Shown: positions 8,103-17,743, counted from the first letter of the stretch. The stretch: 64,000 nt of DNA from Nocardia wallacei (GCF_014466955.1 NZ_AP023396.1:1798001-1862000); one strand, 5' to 3'. Made by a program: numbers and translations. Notes: generated from the sequence alone by a model not told the origin.

Positions 8103-10628
8103 TCAGGACAGGCGGGGATCGCCGCCACCGACCGGTGGAGCAGCAGATTTTGTGAGATCCGGCCCCGGTTCGTCGGTGTCGGGTTCTGCCGGCTCCGTGG
8201 TTGGAAGCGGTGCGGCGAGGCGAGCACGGGCAGCGGCGCGTATCTCGCGGGCGCGCCCCGGCACGGCTGGTGGCAGGGGTTGGGTGGTGAGGGTGAACGG
8301 TGGCGCCTGCTGGCCGCGGACCAAGACCCGGGCGGCGGCGTGGAAGGCGTCGAGGTGGGTCAGGTCGTGCTCGGACAACCAGGGAGTCGTGTGGCGAGCC
8401 AGGTCTCGGGCATCTTCGGGGGACGCGGTGAAGATGACCTTGTTGCGTGCATTGGCCGACACCGCCGCCCGCATGTCTGTCGGCAGCTGTCCGAGGTTTT
8501 GGTGCGCGATGACCAGAGACAGGCGCAGGCCGCGGGCCTCGGCGAGCATGTCCTCGAGTGGGGTGGCGAGGTTGAGGAAGTTGTGGGCTTCGTCGAGGGC
8601 CAGGGTGGCGTCGGGGCGCTGGTCGGGGTGGGTGCCGACGCGGGCGGTGGTGGCCTGCCAGGTGCGCGCTACGAGCAGCGATCCCATCAGGCGGCTGGTG
8701 TTCTCGCCGAGAGAGCCTTTGGGTATCCGGGCCAGGCAGATGCCGCCGTGGTCGAGCACGTCACCGAGATCGACGGTGGAGGGTCCGGCGGCGAGTGCGT
8801 CGCGTACGAATTGCCGGAACAGAAAGTGCCGCAACTTGTTCAACAACGGTCCGATGACCTGGTTGCGTGCGGAGTCGGTCAATTCCTCATACGAGGACCA
8901 GAATCCACGCAGGACGGGGTCGGTGGTGGCGCGGGTGACCCGGGTGCGGAACGCGGGCTCGGTCAACAAGCGCGGTAGATCGGTGAGGGTGGCGACGCCG
9001 GGTTGGCGGCACAGGGTGAGCAGGCTTGCTCGCAGGACGTCGTCCGTGCGCGGGCCCCACCATTGGGCGAAGGTGCGGTGGAAGATGGTGGCCAGGTTGT
9101 CGACCGCGCGGTCGGTCCCCGCTCGGTCGGCGGGGGTGTCGAGCGGGTTGAGGCAAGGCGGGCGGCTGCGGGAGTCGGCGTCGAACAAGACGACTCGGTC
9201 GGCGCAACGCCGGGGCAACCGGGCGAGGATGTCGGTGATGAGGTCGCCTTTGGGATCGACGACGACCACGCCGCGGTCCTGATCAGCCTCCTCGAGGATC
9301 AGCCGCCCCAGCAGTGTTGACTTCCCGACGCCGGTTGGGCCCAGGACGTGCAGGTGGTGGCGGGCGTCGGCGACGCGCACCGCCACCGAGCGTCCACCGG
9401 GACTGTCGGCAACGCCCAGGGGTTTCGAATACGGTCCCGCCGCAGGGATTTCCGGGGTCGGTGCGATGGCGCGGGCTCCGGCCCGCTGCACACCAGGAAT
9501 GGCCGGATCATGCGGAAGATGGGCGAGTGCGGCCAGCTCCGGCACCGACAACAGATCACCGCGGCCCAGCCGCCGCTGCGAGAGCGCCGAGCCGAGCCGC
9601 CGCGTGCGGCGGTGCCGGTAGTAGTTGTGATCGGTGCAGGACCCGAACACCACCGCCAGCGCATCCGCCCGACCCCGCGCAACGGCCCGCGCCGCGACCC
9701 GGTCACCGGTATCGGGCACCGACACGGCATAGCGGATGACGGTCTCCCAGTGCGCACCACGGGCTTTACCGGCGGCGGCCCGCTGCTCGGTCGTCTCGCG
9801 CATCGCGGCCTGCCGATCACTCGACTGGGCCGCCGCCGCGGCACGGACGCGGCCAGCGCGGCGGACCGGGCCCGGGGTGAGCAGATCGAGCACCTCCCGC
9901 AGCAGCGGGATAGGCCATGCCGCACCGGTCCCGGTTCGGGTGCCGCGCCGCACGCGGCGGCCGGTGACCGGTCGCGCCAGTACCTGCACGCAGGCGGCCT
10001 GCCCGGGGCCCAGATCATCGGCGGCGGAGATGAGATCACGAACCAGGTCCGCGCCGCCGTAGTCGGTGCGGATCGGCAGTGCTTCCCGGCGCCCGAGCCG
10101 CAGCTCACCTCCGGACAGCAGCCGACGATCCTCAAGCCCAGGAGGTGTGAGCGGCGGGGAGACCGTATGGGCGGTGCGGGTGTGCGCGCCCGGCCACGCG
10201 GAGGCCACCGCCCGCTCGACCAACCCTGGCGGAATCCGGCCGGGTACCCAGAGCCGAATCGCCACCCCGTGCTCGGGGGTGATGCTGTACTCGAACCCCA
10301 GATGCGGTTGCCCGAACAGCATCCGCCGCCAGGACGGGCGCAGCTGCCCGGTCAGATGCGCCCACAGTGCCTCCGCCCCCTTCGGATCGACCTTGGGAGG
10401 CGTGAGGACGGTGACCTGGCGGGCGTCGGTGGCCAGCCGGTGCCGGCGCAGTCGCTCGGCAACCCTCGCCGCGGCGAGCACGCCCACCATCAGCCCCACA
10501 GCGATCACCGCCGCCGGACCGGTCACCACCCGTAAAGCGGTGTCGGCGAGTTCGCGCATCGCTGCGGCGGGGTCGAGCAGCAGCTCGCCCACGATGCCGT
10601 GGTCCGCCGCAAACAGCATGAGGGACAT
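8103..10628 (-). CDS. VirD4/TraD-type T4SS coupling ATPase
   Basis: 841 residues. One N-terminal membrane helix (about residues 35-55) precedes a long cytoplasmic region. The ATPase core has Walker A GPTGVGKST at about residue 430 followed by VVVVDPKGDL, and Walker B LALDEAHN at about residue 660 with AHQNLGQLP behind it. The C-terminus is Pro/Glu-rich. Coupling proteins bring the DNA-relaxase complex to the secretion channel and drive transfer. The start at 10628 is three bases after the stop of the VirB4-like gene. Length and order fit actinobacterial conjugative elements with the PrgI/VirB4-VirD4 arrangement. Confidence 0.9.
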   Translation of the reverse strand: MSLMLFAADHGIVGELLLDPAAAMRELADTALRVVTGPAAVIAVGLMVGVLAAARVAERLRRHRLATDARQVTVLTPPKVDPKGAEALWAHLTGQLRPSWRRMLFGQPHLGFEYSITPEHGVAIRLWVPGRIPPGLVERAVASAWPGAHTRTAHTVSPPLTPPGLEDRRLLSGGELRLGRREALPIRTDYGGADLVRDLISAADDLGPGQAACVQVLARPVTGRRVRRGTRTGTGAAWPIPLLREVLDLLTPGPVRRAGRVRAAAAAQSSDRQAAMRETTEQRAAAGKARGAHWETVIRYAVSVPDTGDRVAARAVARGRADALAVVFGSCTDHNYYRHRRTRRLGSALSQRRLGRGDLLSVPELAALAHLPHDPAIPGVQRAGARAIAPTPEIPAAGPYSKPLGVADSPGGRSVAVRVADARHHLHVLGPTGVGKSTLLGRLILEEADQDRGVVVVDPKGDLITDILARLPRRCADRVVLFDADSRSRPPCLNPLDTPADRAGTDRAVDNLATIFHRTFAQWWGPRTDDVLRASLLTLCRQPGVATLTDLPRLLTEPAFRTRVTRATTDPVLRGFWSSYEELTDSARNQVIGPLLNKLRHFLFRQFVRDALAAGPSTVDLGDVLDHGGICLARIPKGSLGENTSRLMGSLLVARTWQATTARVGTHPDQRPDATLALDEAHNFLNLATPLEDMLAEARGLRLSLVIAHQNLGQLPTDMRAAVSANARNKVIFTASPEDARDLARHTTPWLSEHDLTHLDAFHAAARVLVRGQQAPPFTLTTQPLPPAVPGRAREIRAAARARLAAPLPTTEPAEPDTDEPGPDLTKSAAPPVGGGDPRLS

Positions 10629-10631
10629 GGC

Positions 10632-13600
10632 CTATGCCGCCTGCACATCGACGTAGACGTCCCCGTCGCCGTCCTCATCCGCCAGTCCGGTGTCGACATC
10701 GGCGTTGTCGTCGGTGACAATCGGAGTGAACGGGGCGGGTTCGGTGATGTCGAGACCTGACTCCTCGGCATCTGCGGTGTCGGCGAGTTCGCTGGGATCG
10801 GTGGTGACCAGCGCGTGCTCCTCGACGGAGGCCATCGAGGCGAACACGGCTCTGTCAGTGCCGTCGAGAGCGATCAGCCCTTGCCCGCGGGCCGCCGACA
10901 ACAAGAACTGTCGTTCTCCGTCCGAGAGCTTGAACGCGGTCGCGACCTCGTCGATCGCCTGCGGCGCTTGATGCAGCAGGATCTGGGTGGCCGCATTGGA
11001 CACGATCGCCTTACCGAGTTCGGTGCCCAGCACATCCGCACAGTCCTGGGTGGCGACCGTGAGGCCGGCCCAGTACTTGCGGAACGACTTCGCGGCCCGG
11101 AACAAGAACTCCGCACCGGCGGTCTGGCGCATGATCAGCCACGCCTCGTCCACGGTCACCATCCGCGGCCGACGATTCGCCGGGTTGGCGACTCGCCGCC
11201 AGGTGGCATCCAACACGAGCAGCGTCCCGATCGTCTTCAACTCATCGGGCAGCTCCCGCAACGAGTAGGCGACCATCGCCGCATCCGGGCTGACCGTCGT
11301 CGGCCCATCGAGCAGGCCCGCGAACGCGCCCTCGCCGACGAACGGAGCCAACGACGCGGCAAGGTCATCAGCCACGGCCGAACCGAGCGCGGCCAACTGC
11401 TCACACAGGACACCCAGGGTCGGGGCGGGCCTGGTCCACGTCGCGGGGTCCTCGGTGATCCCCGCACTCGCGTAGGTGGCGGTCACAGCGGTGTCGAGCG
11501 TGGCACGCTGCGCAGCCGTCTGGTCACCGAGCAGGACCCGGATCACGGTGTGACAGAATAGTTTCCGTCGATTCAGTGCATCCGACGGTGCGGTGCGGCG
11601 GCCGTCGGGGCGGGTATGGACCTCCAAATCGAAGGGATTGAGCCGGATCCCGGGGGCGCCGAGGTGGATATAGGTGCCGCCGACCGCCTCGGTCAACGCG
11701 CGATACTCGTCTTCGGGGTCGATGATCACCTGTTCGATCCCGCGATACAGCGACCGCAGAATATCGGTCTTGACCAGGTAACTCTTACCGGCGCCGGAAC
11801 GGCCGAGCACGACGGCGTTATGGTTGTGCGCCTCGGGACCGAACCGGTCGACGAACACCAGCCCGGATGCGGCGTCTCGCCCGTAGAGCACCCCTTCTGG
11901 CGATGCCGCGCGGGCCGGATCACCAACAGGCAGTTGCGGACTGGAGAACGGGAACGCCGCCGCAAGGGCATTGGTGTCGAAGGTGCGGCGCACCTTCACC
12001 AGATCCAGACCCAGCGGAAGCGTGGAAACCCAGCCCTGGGTGGTGCGGTAGGACAGATGGCAGGTGTCGACGAGCAGACTGGCTGCCAGGGCGCGGACGG
12101 CGGCGACCTCGTCGGCCAGCTCGGCTTCCGAGCGGGCGTGCACGGTCAGATACAGGCCGATTCGGAACAGTCGAGCTTCGGCGCGTGCCACCCGGGAGGA
12201 CAGTTCTGCGGCATCCTCGGCCGCGACCTCCACCAGGGGATCGGTGCGGCGGCCGTAGCTGGCATCGTGAAATCGGGTCGACTCCAGCCGGGCGAGCTGG
12301 CGCCGCAGCCGGGAGGCGGCGGTGACCGGGTCGACCGGATCGATATGCAGGGCAACGTCGAGGCGGCCGGGGTGCGACAGCAGCGGAGCCAGCCAGCCGG
12401 CGGTGACCTCACGCGGATACCCGGTGACGGCGAGCGTCGCCACCCATCCTGTCCCTACTTCGAGGTGCCGTGTCCCGATCGCCAGCGAATCCGGCCCGAA
12501 TCCAGCTGCGGCACCGGCGATCTGGCGACGTCGGCGACGCAGGGATCCTCGCCGATGCGGGTGTGCGTCGATATCGTCGGCCAGTTCGATATCGGTGGAG
12601 GTCTCGGTGTCCGGGCCGTCGGTGGTGATGACGGTGTGGGGGCCGGCGATGTCTGCGGAGGAGGGAACGAGACTGCCGGGGTTGCAGGCGCCGGTTACCA
12701 CGGCGGTGGCCTGCGCGTCATCGAGCGGTGTCACGGTGACACCCATCGGGGCGAGGAGGTCGGCGGCCTCATGCACCCGCCGCAGTAGCCGGGCCTCCGC
12801 GGCGCGCCGTGCCGCGGCCGACAATTCCCGTCGAGCACGCCGACGCCCCGCGACCAGCCAGCCCAGCATCGCCGCCGGCGTCGGTCCACCCAGCCTGTCG
12901 CTCGTCGCCGGGAGGTCGAGGGGTTCACGCCAGACCAGCAGTACTTGCCGGTGCATCAGGTCCTCCCCGGCCGCGAGTCCGGCCAGGTGGTCGGCGTGAC
13001 CGTGCGCGGCAGCGGCCAGCTCCGGTGACATCTCACCGACCGAACGCCACAGACTCTGCAGCTGGCCGGTCAGATCCAGGCGCGTCGACCGCAACAGGAT
13101 CTGCACCGGTTGGCGCAGCGTGTGCAGCCAGCCCCCGAGCTGTGAGACCAGGGCATCCTGCTCCTCGGGAGTGCGCAGGGCGAGGTTGACCGTCCCGGCC
13201 GCTGCGACCACAGCCAGCCCGTCCGGGCCCAGATCGACCACCCCGACCCCGTTGGCGCTGGTGACCGCCTCGGGTAGCTGTAATGCTTTGGCCGACAAAG
13301 GCTGCGGCACCAGCGGCTTCTTCCCTCGACCCGCAGCGCGGGTGAGCCACCGTGGTGCCGTAGCGATCCCTTCGGGCGCGGCTACCAGGCGAGAAGGCCG
13401 CAGACGTTGCCGTACGGCGGCCAGCAGCAACCGGTCGCCCGACAGGCCGTCGCGGGTGGTCAAGATCAGCACCGCGACCGCGGTGCCCAGCGGGACGGCT
13501 CCGGCCAAGAACGCTGCGGGGGCGATCACTTCACGAGTTGCGGTCCACGCGAGATACAGCAGTAGCGCGGTGACCGCGAGGACTGCGAGCTGGCGGGCGG

Positions 13601-13664
13601 TGAATGGGCCGATCAACCGGTCTTGCCGGTCGACATCGGCAGGAATACGAACGGGCGTGCTCAT
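10632..13664 (-). CDS. PrgI-VirB4 fusion, T4SS ATPase (SCO6880-like)
   Basis: 1010 residues. The N-terminus (ADVDRQDRLIGPFTARQLAVL) with two membrane helices at about residues 25-70 is a PrgI-type membrane part. The C-terminal half is a VirB4 ATPase: Walker A GRSGAGKSYLV at about residue 618, IDPEDEYRALTEAVGG, Walker B VTVDEAWLIMRQ at about residue 834, and VATQDCADVL. VirB4 proteins power assembly of the mating channel. It overlaps the upstream TrbL-like gene by four bases and is followed after three bases by the coupling protein. The last 80 residues are acidic. Confidence 0.9.
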   Translation of the reverse strand: MSTPVRIPADVDRQDRLIGPFTARQLAVLAVTALLLYLAWTATREVIAPAAFLAGAVPLGTAVAVLILTTRDGLSGDRLLLAAVRQRLRPSRLVAAPEGIATAPRWLTRAAGRGKKPLVPQPLSAKALQLPEAVTSANGVGVVDLGPDGLAVVAAAGTVNLALRTPEEQDALVSQLGGWLHTLRQPVQILLRSTRLDLTGQLQSLWRSVGEMSPELAAAAHGHADHLAGLAAGEDLMHRQVLLVWREPLDLPATSDRLGGPTPAAMLGWLVAGRRRARRELSAAARRAAEARLLRRVHEAADLLAPMGVTVTPLDDAQATAVVTGACNPGSLVPSSADIAGPHTVITTDGPDTETSTDIELADDIDAHPHRRGSLRRRRRQIAGAAAGFGPDSLAIGTRHLEVGTGWVATLAVTGYPREVTAGWLAPLLSHPGRLDVALHIDPVDPVTAASRLRRQLARLESTRFHDASYGRRTDPLVEVAAEDAAELSSRVARAEARLFRIGLYLTVHARSEAELADEVAAVRALAASLLVDTCHLSYRTTQGWVSTLPLGLDLVKVRRTFDTNALAAAFPFSSPQLPVGDPARAASPEGVLYGRDAASGLVFVDRFGPEAHNHNAVVLGRSGAGKSYLVKTDILRSLYRGIEQVIIDPEDEYRALTEAVGGTYIHLGAPGIRLNPFDLEVHTRPDGRRTAPSDALNRRKLFCHTVIRVLLGDQTAAQRATLDTAVTATYASAGITEDPATWTRPAPTLGVLCEQLAALGSAVADDLAASLAPFVGEGAFAGLLDGPTTVSPDAAMVAYSLRELPDELKTIGTLLVLDATWRRVANPANRRPRMVTVDEAWLIMRQTAGAEFLFRAAKSFRKYWAGLTVATQDCADVLGTELGKAIVSNAATQILLHQAPQAIDEVATAFKLSDGERQFLLSAARGQGLIALDGTDRAVFASMASVEEHALVTTDPSELADTADAEESGLDITEPAPFTPIVTDDNADVDTGLADEDGDGDVYVDVQAA

Positions 13665-15586
13665 CTGGGGTTTCCTCCTCGGGGAGTGCGGCGTGCGCGC
13701 CGGCGGACAGGGAGATCGGGCAGCGGCAGATGCAGCTGACGACCTGCCGGTGTCGAGGGACGTGGCGGCGGAACCGGTGGCGGCGTGCTCGCTCGCTCGG
13801 CGGGCCGGACCCGGGTCACCGGGAACGGCAGCCGGTACTGGCCGCTGCGCAGCGGCCGGTTGCCCTCATACGGATCGGGCGGATCGAACTCGAACGCCAA
13901 CTGCGTGCCCTGCCGAGGACGCGGCGGCGGCGACGCCGACGCCGGTGCCGGCGCTGCGGGAGGCCCGGCAGGGGCGGGTGTCCGTCGGACCCGGGCAACA
14001 GGGATCGGCAGCGGGTACTGGCCGCGGTGATTGGCGCGAATCCCGCTGTAGGGGTCTGGCGGGGTGAAATCGAACGCGAGCTGGCGGCCTCGCGATCTCG
14101 GGCGGGTCGTCGGCCCAGGGGCGGTGCCGGGTGAGGCCGGAGCCGATGTGGTGGTGGCCGACTGCGACGGTGGTGTTGCAGGACCCTGCGTTCGCCGGAC
14201 CCGGTGGACTCCTTCGAGGGGCAACATCAGCTGGCCGTCCCGCGTCGACCGTGTCCGCGCATACGGGTCGGCGCTGCCCACTGCAGCGGCGGCACCTCGG
14301 CGGCCGTTGCCCACCCTGTTGGCAGTGGCTGCGTTGCCCTGTGGGGTGGGGCGTCGAATCGCCGTGGCGGCAGCCTTCTCGCCGCTCTTGAGTAGGCCGA
14401 AGGTCTTGTAGGCGACGTATCCGCGGACCAGGGATCCGACCATGCTGCGGCCGTGGCCGATTCGCATGGTCGACATCAGCCAGAACGGGATCTTGATCAA
14501 CACGCCCATCAGGGCGAGCCCGATGATCAGGCTCACGACGCCGTCCATGTTGGGCCCGAAGAATCCCCATCCTCCCGGGGTGAGGAAAACCCGCAGGGTG
14601 GTGACCAACACCAGCGACTGGACCACCTGAATCGCCAGACACGCGGCGAAGGAGCGCCACCACCAGCGAGCGATCGAGTCCAGACCAGGCAGCGCATGAC
14701 ACATCAAAGCCAGTGGTGCCGCTACGATCAGGATGATGGTGATCGCGACGCGCACGACGTAGGTGATGAGCAGTACCACCAGCATCACGACAAGCGCAGT
14801 TCGCAGCAGAACCAGGAAGATTCCGTTCCCGGTGACCGACCCGGTCAGTTCCTTCAGCGCGGTGGTGGCAGAGTCGGACTCGACCCCGCTACCGGCGAAT
14901 GCCTCGGCCAGCGCGTTCGCGAACACGATCGCCTGGGTCGCCAGCAGCATGCTCATGGCACCGGCAATGAACCCGACCACGATCCGTGGCAGCAGTTCTT
15001 GCAGTGACCAGCGGGTCTGCAATGTTTCGCGGACCATCAGCAGGATGCCAGCGGCCACCACCAGCAGCCCGTACATGGCCAGCATCAGATGCCACGACGA
15101 GTCCCACAACTCACCGACCCGCGGCAAGTCACCGGGCTCCGGGGTGGTCAACAGTGTTTGCGACAGTAGCTCGAGCAGCGGATTGAGCGCCGAATCCACC
15201 AGGCGGGCAAAGAAACCGTCGATAGCATTCGCGACACAACCGGAGATATTGCGAATTCCGCAGTCGGAATCACCTGTATCCGACGGCTCAACCGGTACTT
15301 GACTGGAGTCGCCCGGCCAGGAGCCGCGCGGAGTAGGCGACGGAGTCGCGGGTGTGCTCGGACCTTGCGATGTGGGCGGAGGCGTGGGCGTCGGCGCGGT
15401 CGGTGCCGGTTGCTGGGGTGTCGTCGCCACCGGCGGCGGTGGCGGTGGGGCGGTGGGCTCGGCGGCGGCAGTCGCACCGATGCCAACCCCGACCACCAGC
15501 ATCGCGACCACGGCCGCCACCACCCGCAACGGCCAGCCTGTTCGGGGGTTCGGTGGTGAGGTGCCGATTGGGAAGGCCGCGGTCAT
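13661..15586 (-). CDS. TrbL/VirB6-like polytopic membrane protein
   Basis: 641 residues. A signal-like helix at about residues 20-42 leads into a Pro/Thr-rich stretch. Residues 120-410 contain about six hydrophobic helices (for example GLLVVAAGILLMV, IVVGFIAGAMSMLLA, VVMLVVLLITYVVRVAITIILIVAAPLAL). The C-terminal 230 residues are a Pro/Arg-rich tail with repeated QLAFDFxPPDPY and LPxPVxRVRR motifs. VirB6/TrbL proteins form the inner part of the mating channel. The start at 15586 (MTAAFPIGTS) is two bases after the preceding stop. The repeat tail is unusual and may be a cytoplasmic docking region. Confidence 0.8.
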   Translation of the reverse strand: MTAAFPIGTSPPNPRTGWPLRVVAAVVAMLVVGVGIGATAAAEPTAPPPPPPVATTPQQPAPTAPTPTPPPTSQGPSTPATPSPTPRGSWPGDSSQVPVEPSDTGDSDCGIRNISGCVANAIDGFFARLVDSALNPLLELLSQTLLTTPEPGDLPRVGELWDSSWHLMLAMYGLLVVAAGILLMVRETLQTRWSLQELLPRIVVGFIAGAMSMLLATQAIVFANALAEAFAGSGVESDSATTALKELTGSVTGNGIFLVLLRTALVVMLVVLLITYVVRVAITIILIVAAPLALMCHALPGLDSIARWWWRSFAACLAIQVVQSLVLVTTLRVFLTPGGWGFFGPNMDGVVSLIIGLALMGVLIKIPFWLMSTMRIGHGRSMVGSLVRGYVAYKTFGLLKSGEKAAATAIRRPTPQGNAATANRVGNGRRGAAAAVGSADPYARTRSTRDGQLMLPLEGVHRVRRTQGPATPPSQSATTTSAPASPGTAPGPTTRPRSRGRQLAFDFTPPDPYSGIRANHRGQYPLPIPVARVRRTPAPAGPPAAPAPASASPPPRPRQGTQLAFEFDPPDPYEGNRPLRSGQYRLPFPVTRVRPAERASTPPPVPPPRPSTPAGRQLHLPLPDLPVRRRARRTPRGGNPR

Positions 15587-15588
15587 GG

Positions 15589-15996
15589 TCAGGCACCCAC
15601 GATCGACTTGAGAACGGCGACGATCACCGGCGCGAGCATCGCCAGGCCGTAACCCAGGCATGCAGCGCGCAGCGCGGTCTTGGACTTCTCGACCTCGCTG
15701 GGGTCGCCGGAGGCCAGCACATAGCGGGCGCCGCCGATGGTCAGGAACACCGTCGCCAGCCCGGCAAGGATGCCGACCAGCCAGTTCCGGATATTGTCGA
15801 GTACCTGGTCGAACGACTCAGCGATGGCGAGTACCGAAACGGGTTCTGCCGCAGCGGTACCCGCGGTCGCTATGGCGGTCAGCGCCACCGCCGCGAATAC
15901 CGCGATCGGGGCAAGGGCCCGCCGGATGGTGCCGGGCTGGGCCGTCCGGTGTGACGAGGTCGCAGAACGAACTTCAGGGAAACCGATCATGCGCAT
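15589..15996 (-). CDS. VirB2/TrbC-like small membrane protein
   Basis: About 135 residues. A basic N-terminus and hydrophobic helix ending in AxA (TAGTAAAEP) form a signal peptide. The mature part is short, with two hydrophobic helices (WLVGILAGLATVFLTIGGARYVL and ACLGYGLAMLAPVIVAVLKSIVG) joined by a polar turn (ASGDPSEVEKSK), which is the VirB2/TrbC pilin layout. GGAGGTGAA precedes the start. It may form a pilus or channel lining. The gene overlaps the upstream regulator by 10 bases and is closely followed by the TrbL-like gene. Confidence 0.75.
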   Translation of the reverse strand: MRMIGFPEVRSATSSHRTAQPGTIRRALAPIAVFAAVALTAIATAGTAAAEPVSVLAIAESFDQVLDNIRNWLVGILAGLATVFLTIGGARYVLASGDPSEVEKSKTALRAACLGYGLAMLAPVIVAVLKSIVGA

Positions 15997-17360
15997 CGGC
16001 GATTCACCTCCACCTGGGTTGCCGGTTGTGCGGGGGCAGCCGATGTCCGCCCGCACTGGCTACTCCGCGTTTGCGAGCCACATTTGGACCTGGGAGTGTC
16101 CGGAAAATCGCCAGATCGGCCAGCGCGGGTAGTCGGCTGCGAGGTGGTGAAGGCGGTCTCCGCCGCGGGAGTACCTGTTGAACCCGACCGCCGCGGTGCG
16201 TGCTCGCCAGTGATCTCGCCGTGCCGTGTGGTGTTGTGCAGGCCGACAGCGAGGATCGCCGAGCCGAGCGGGCTGAGGGCGTACTGCCACGGCGGCACAC
16301 CACGACGCCCCACACCGGGGCGGGTACGACGGCAACGGGTGAGCACCCCGCGACGGGTCAGCGCCGTCAGCCTTTTCCGTGCGGTGTCGACGCTGGGGAA
16401 CAACAGGTCGGCGACCTGGTCGGCACTCAGACCCTGCTCAGCATCGAGCAGCCGCAGCACTTCCAGGTCCCGCTCGGTGAGTCGCTGTCGCTGCGCGGCC
16501 ACTTCTGAGCCCTGGTCGTCGGCCGAACAGGACAGGAGTTGCAGGGCGCGGTGCTCGACGGTGCTGGTGCGTGCCGGATCGGTGGCTGCCGTGCGCGCGA
16601 CCAGCCAGTCGAGGAGATCGTGTTCGCCTCGCTGGCGGGTCTTGCGCAACGCCCAGTGCGACAACCCCGTCGAATCGCTTGCCAGAGAGGTCACCGACCG
16701 CCCCTCCAGCCGGGTGGCGGCGATCAACTCGGCGACCTCGGCGGTAATCACGTTCTCCGCGACCGCCTCGGCGAGAATCTGTTCGGGATGCCCCGCCGGG
16801 GCCCACATCACCTGCACCGGTTCGTCCGCTCTGGTGTCGATGTCGGCTCCAGTGCCGACATCCGCACCGGGCACGGGGGCAGCGGCCTCCCGCCGCACCC
16901 AAGCCCGGCCACCACGGAACAGCGCCCACCGCAGTCGGAACCACAGAAACGGGCGCTCGACATCTATGCGCGGCAATTCGGCGAAGAACTCGGCCAACAG
17001 ATCGGCCTCGATGTCAGCGCGGTCCTCGCGCCGGCGAGGTCCGAACACGCTGGCCATCCCCGCCAACATCGGTGCCGCCATCCCGGCACACGCCAAGGCT
17101 GCATCCGAACCGTGGGTTCGAGACCGGCCGATCAGCCACACCCAGACCGCATCCACGGTCTCGATCGGCAGCGCCGGGTCCGACAGCACCTGCCGCAACT
17201 GGCCCCAGGTATCGACCTGCCTGCCGAGTCCCGATACCTGATTCCTCACGACAGGTAGCGGGTGATCGGCTATCCGGTCGAGCGCCGACCGCACGACCGC
17301 CAGCGGCGAAGCTTCCGCATGATCCGGCCTCTCCGCAGAAATACTGTAATTCGCATTCAT
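15987..17360 (-). CDS. DNA-binding protein heading the transfer operon
   Basis: 457 residues from the ATG at 17360, which has AAGGGG at good spacing; an ATG two codons upstream is possible. Residues 60-270 resemble the helical N-terminal region of sigma-factor-like or TraA-associated proteins (RPFLWFRLRWALFRG, VAENVITAEVAELIAATRLEG). Residues 290-370 form a winged helix (LTERDLEVLRLLDAEQGLSADQVADLLF, ARKRLTALTRRGVL) like that of replication-relaxation proteins. The C-terminal 80 residues are low-complexity. As first gene of the operon, with phased repeats 70-113 bases upstream of its start, it is a candidate autoregulator. That role is inferred. Confidence 0.6.
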   Translation of the reverse strand: MNANYSISAERPDHAEASPLAVVRSALDRIADHPLPVVRNQVSGLGRQVDTWGQLRQVLSDPALPIETVDAVWVWLIGRSRTHGSDAALACAGMAAPMLAGMASVFGPRRREDRADIEADLLAEFFAELPRIDVERPFLWFRLRWALFRGGRAWVRREAAAPVPGADVGTGADIDTRADEPVQVMWAPAGHPEQILAEAVAENVITAEVAELIAATRLEGRSVTSLASDSTGLSHWALRKTRQRGEHDLLDWLVARTAATDPARTSTVEHRALQLLSCSADDQGSEVAAQRQRLTERDLEVLRLLDAEQGLSADQVADLLFPSVDTARKRLTALTRRGVLTRCRRTRPGVGRRGVPPWQYALSPLGSAILAVGLHNTTRHGEITGEHAPRRSGSTGTPAAETAFTTSQPTTRAGRSGDFPDTPRSKCGSQTRSSQCGRTSAAPAQPATQVEVNRRCA

Positions 17361-17429
17361 TGCCATTCCCCTTGCTCGAAGCGTTGATAAATCCGACTCG
17401 GCAAGGACACAGAACGGCCGCCACCAAAA

Positions 17430-17473
17430 AGCCTCCGAATAACCTCCAAACGACCTCGAGATGACCTCCGGCC
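17430..17473. repeat. Four tandem 11-bp repeats upstream of the transfer operon
   Basis: AGCCTCCGAAT, AACCTCCAAAC, GACCTCGAGAT and GACCTCCGGCC follow one another at 17430, 17441, 17452 and 17463. The shared core CCTC(C/G) recurs every 11 bases, about one helical turn, so all copies face the same side of the DNA. The array lies 70 to 113 bases upstream of the first codon of the transfer operon. It could be a regulator binding array or iterons. Confidence 0.6.
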
Positions 17474-17580
17474 GATCACCGATCAGCCGGATTCGACCAC
17501 ACGGAACCGGTACGGGAGCTTGAGCGCGGTGCCGGGAAACTGCTATCTACCAGGGGTTGTGTACGTTTGGTGGCGTTCCG

Positions 17581-17653
17581 GTGGCGCTGTACACCGCGCG
17601 AGAAGCTTTCGGGTGGACCGTCGAAAAATTGGCGTCAGATGTGGCGCTCTACA
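17581..17653. repeat. Pair of direct repeats exactly 60 bp apart
   Basis: GTGGCGCTGTACA at 17581-17593 recurs as GTGGCGCTCTACA at 17641-17653. A weaker relative, GTTTGGTGGCGTT, lies just upstream around 17564. They sit in the divergent control region between the transfer operon and the methyltransferase pair. Confidence 0.5.
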
Positions 17654-17743
17654 ACTGTGGATATCGAAGATCGATCAGTCGATTTGCATAGTTTTCGGGA
17701 CGGTTCGATGTCCAAAAACGGCGAATTCGTGAGGAGTTGACCA

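Noticed and set aside
7149..8978. 609-codon plus-strand frame opposite the replication-relaxation and VirD4 genes
   Set aside because: Gly/Val/Glu-rich antisense shadow; the minus-strand genes have clear domains and ribosome binding sites.
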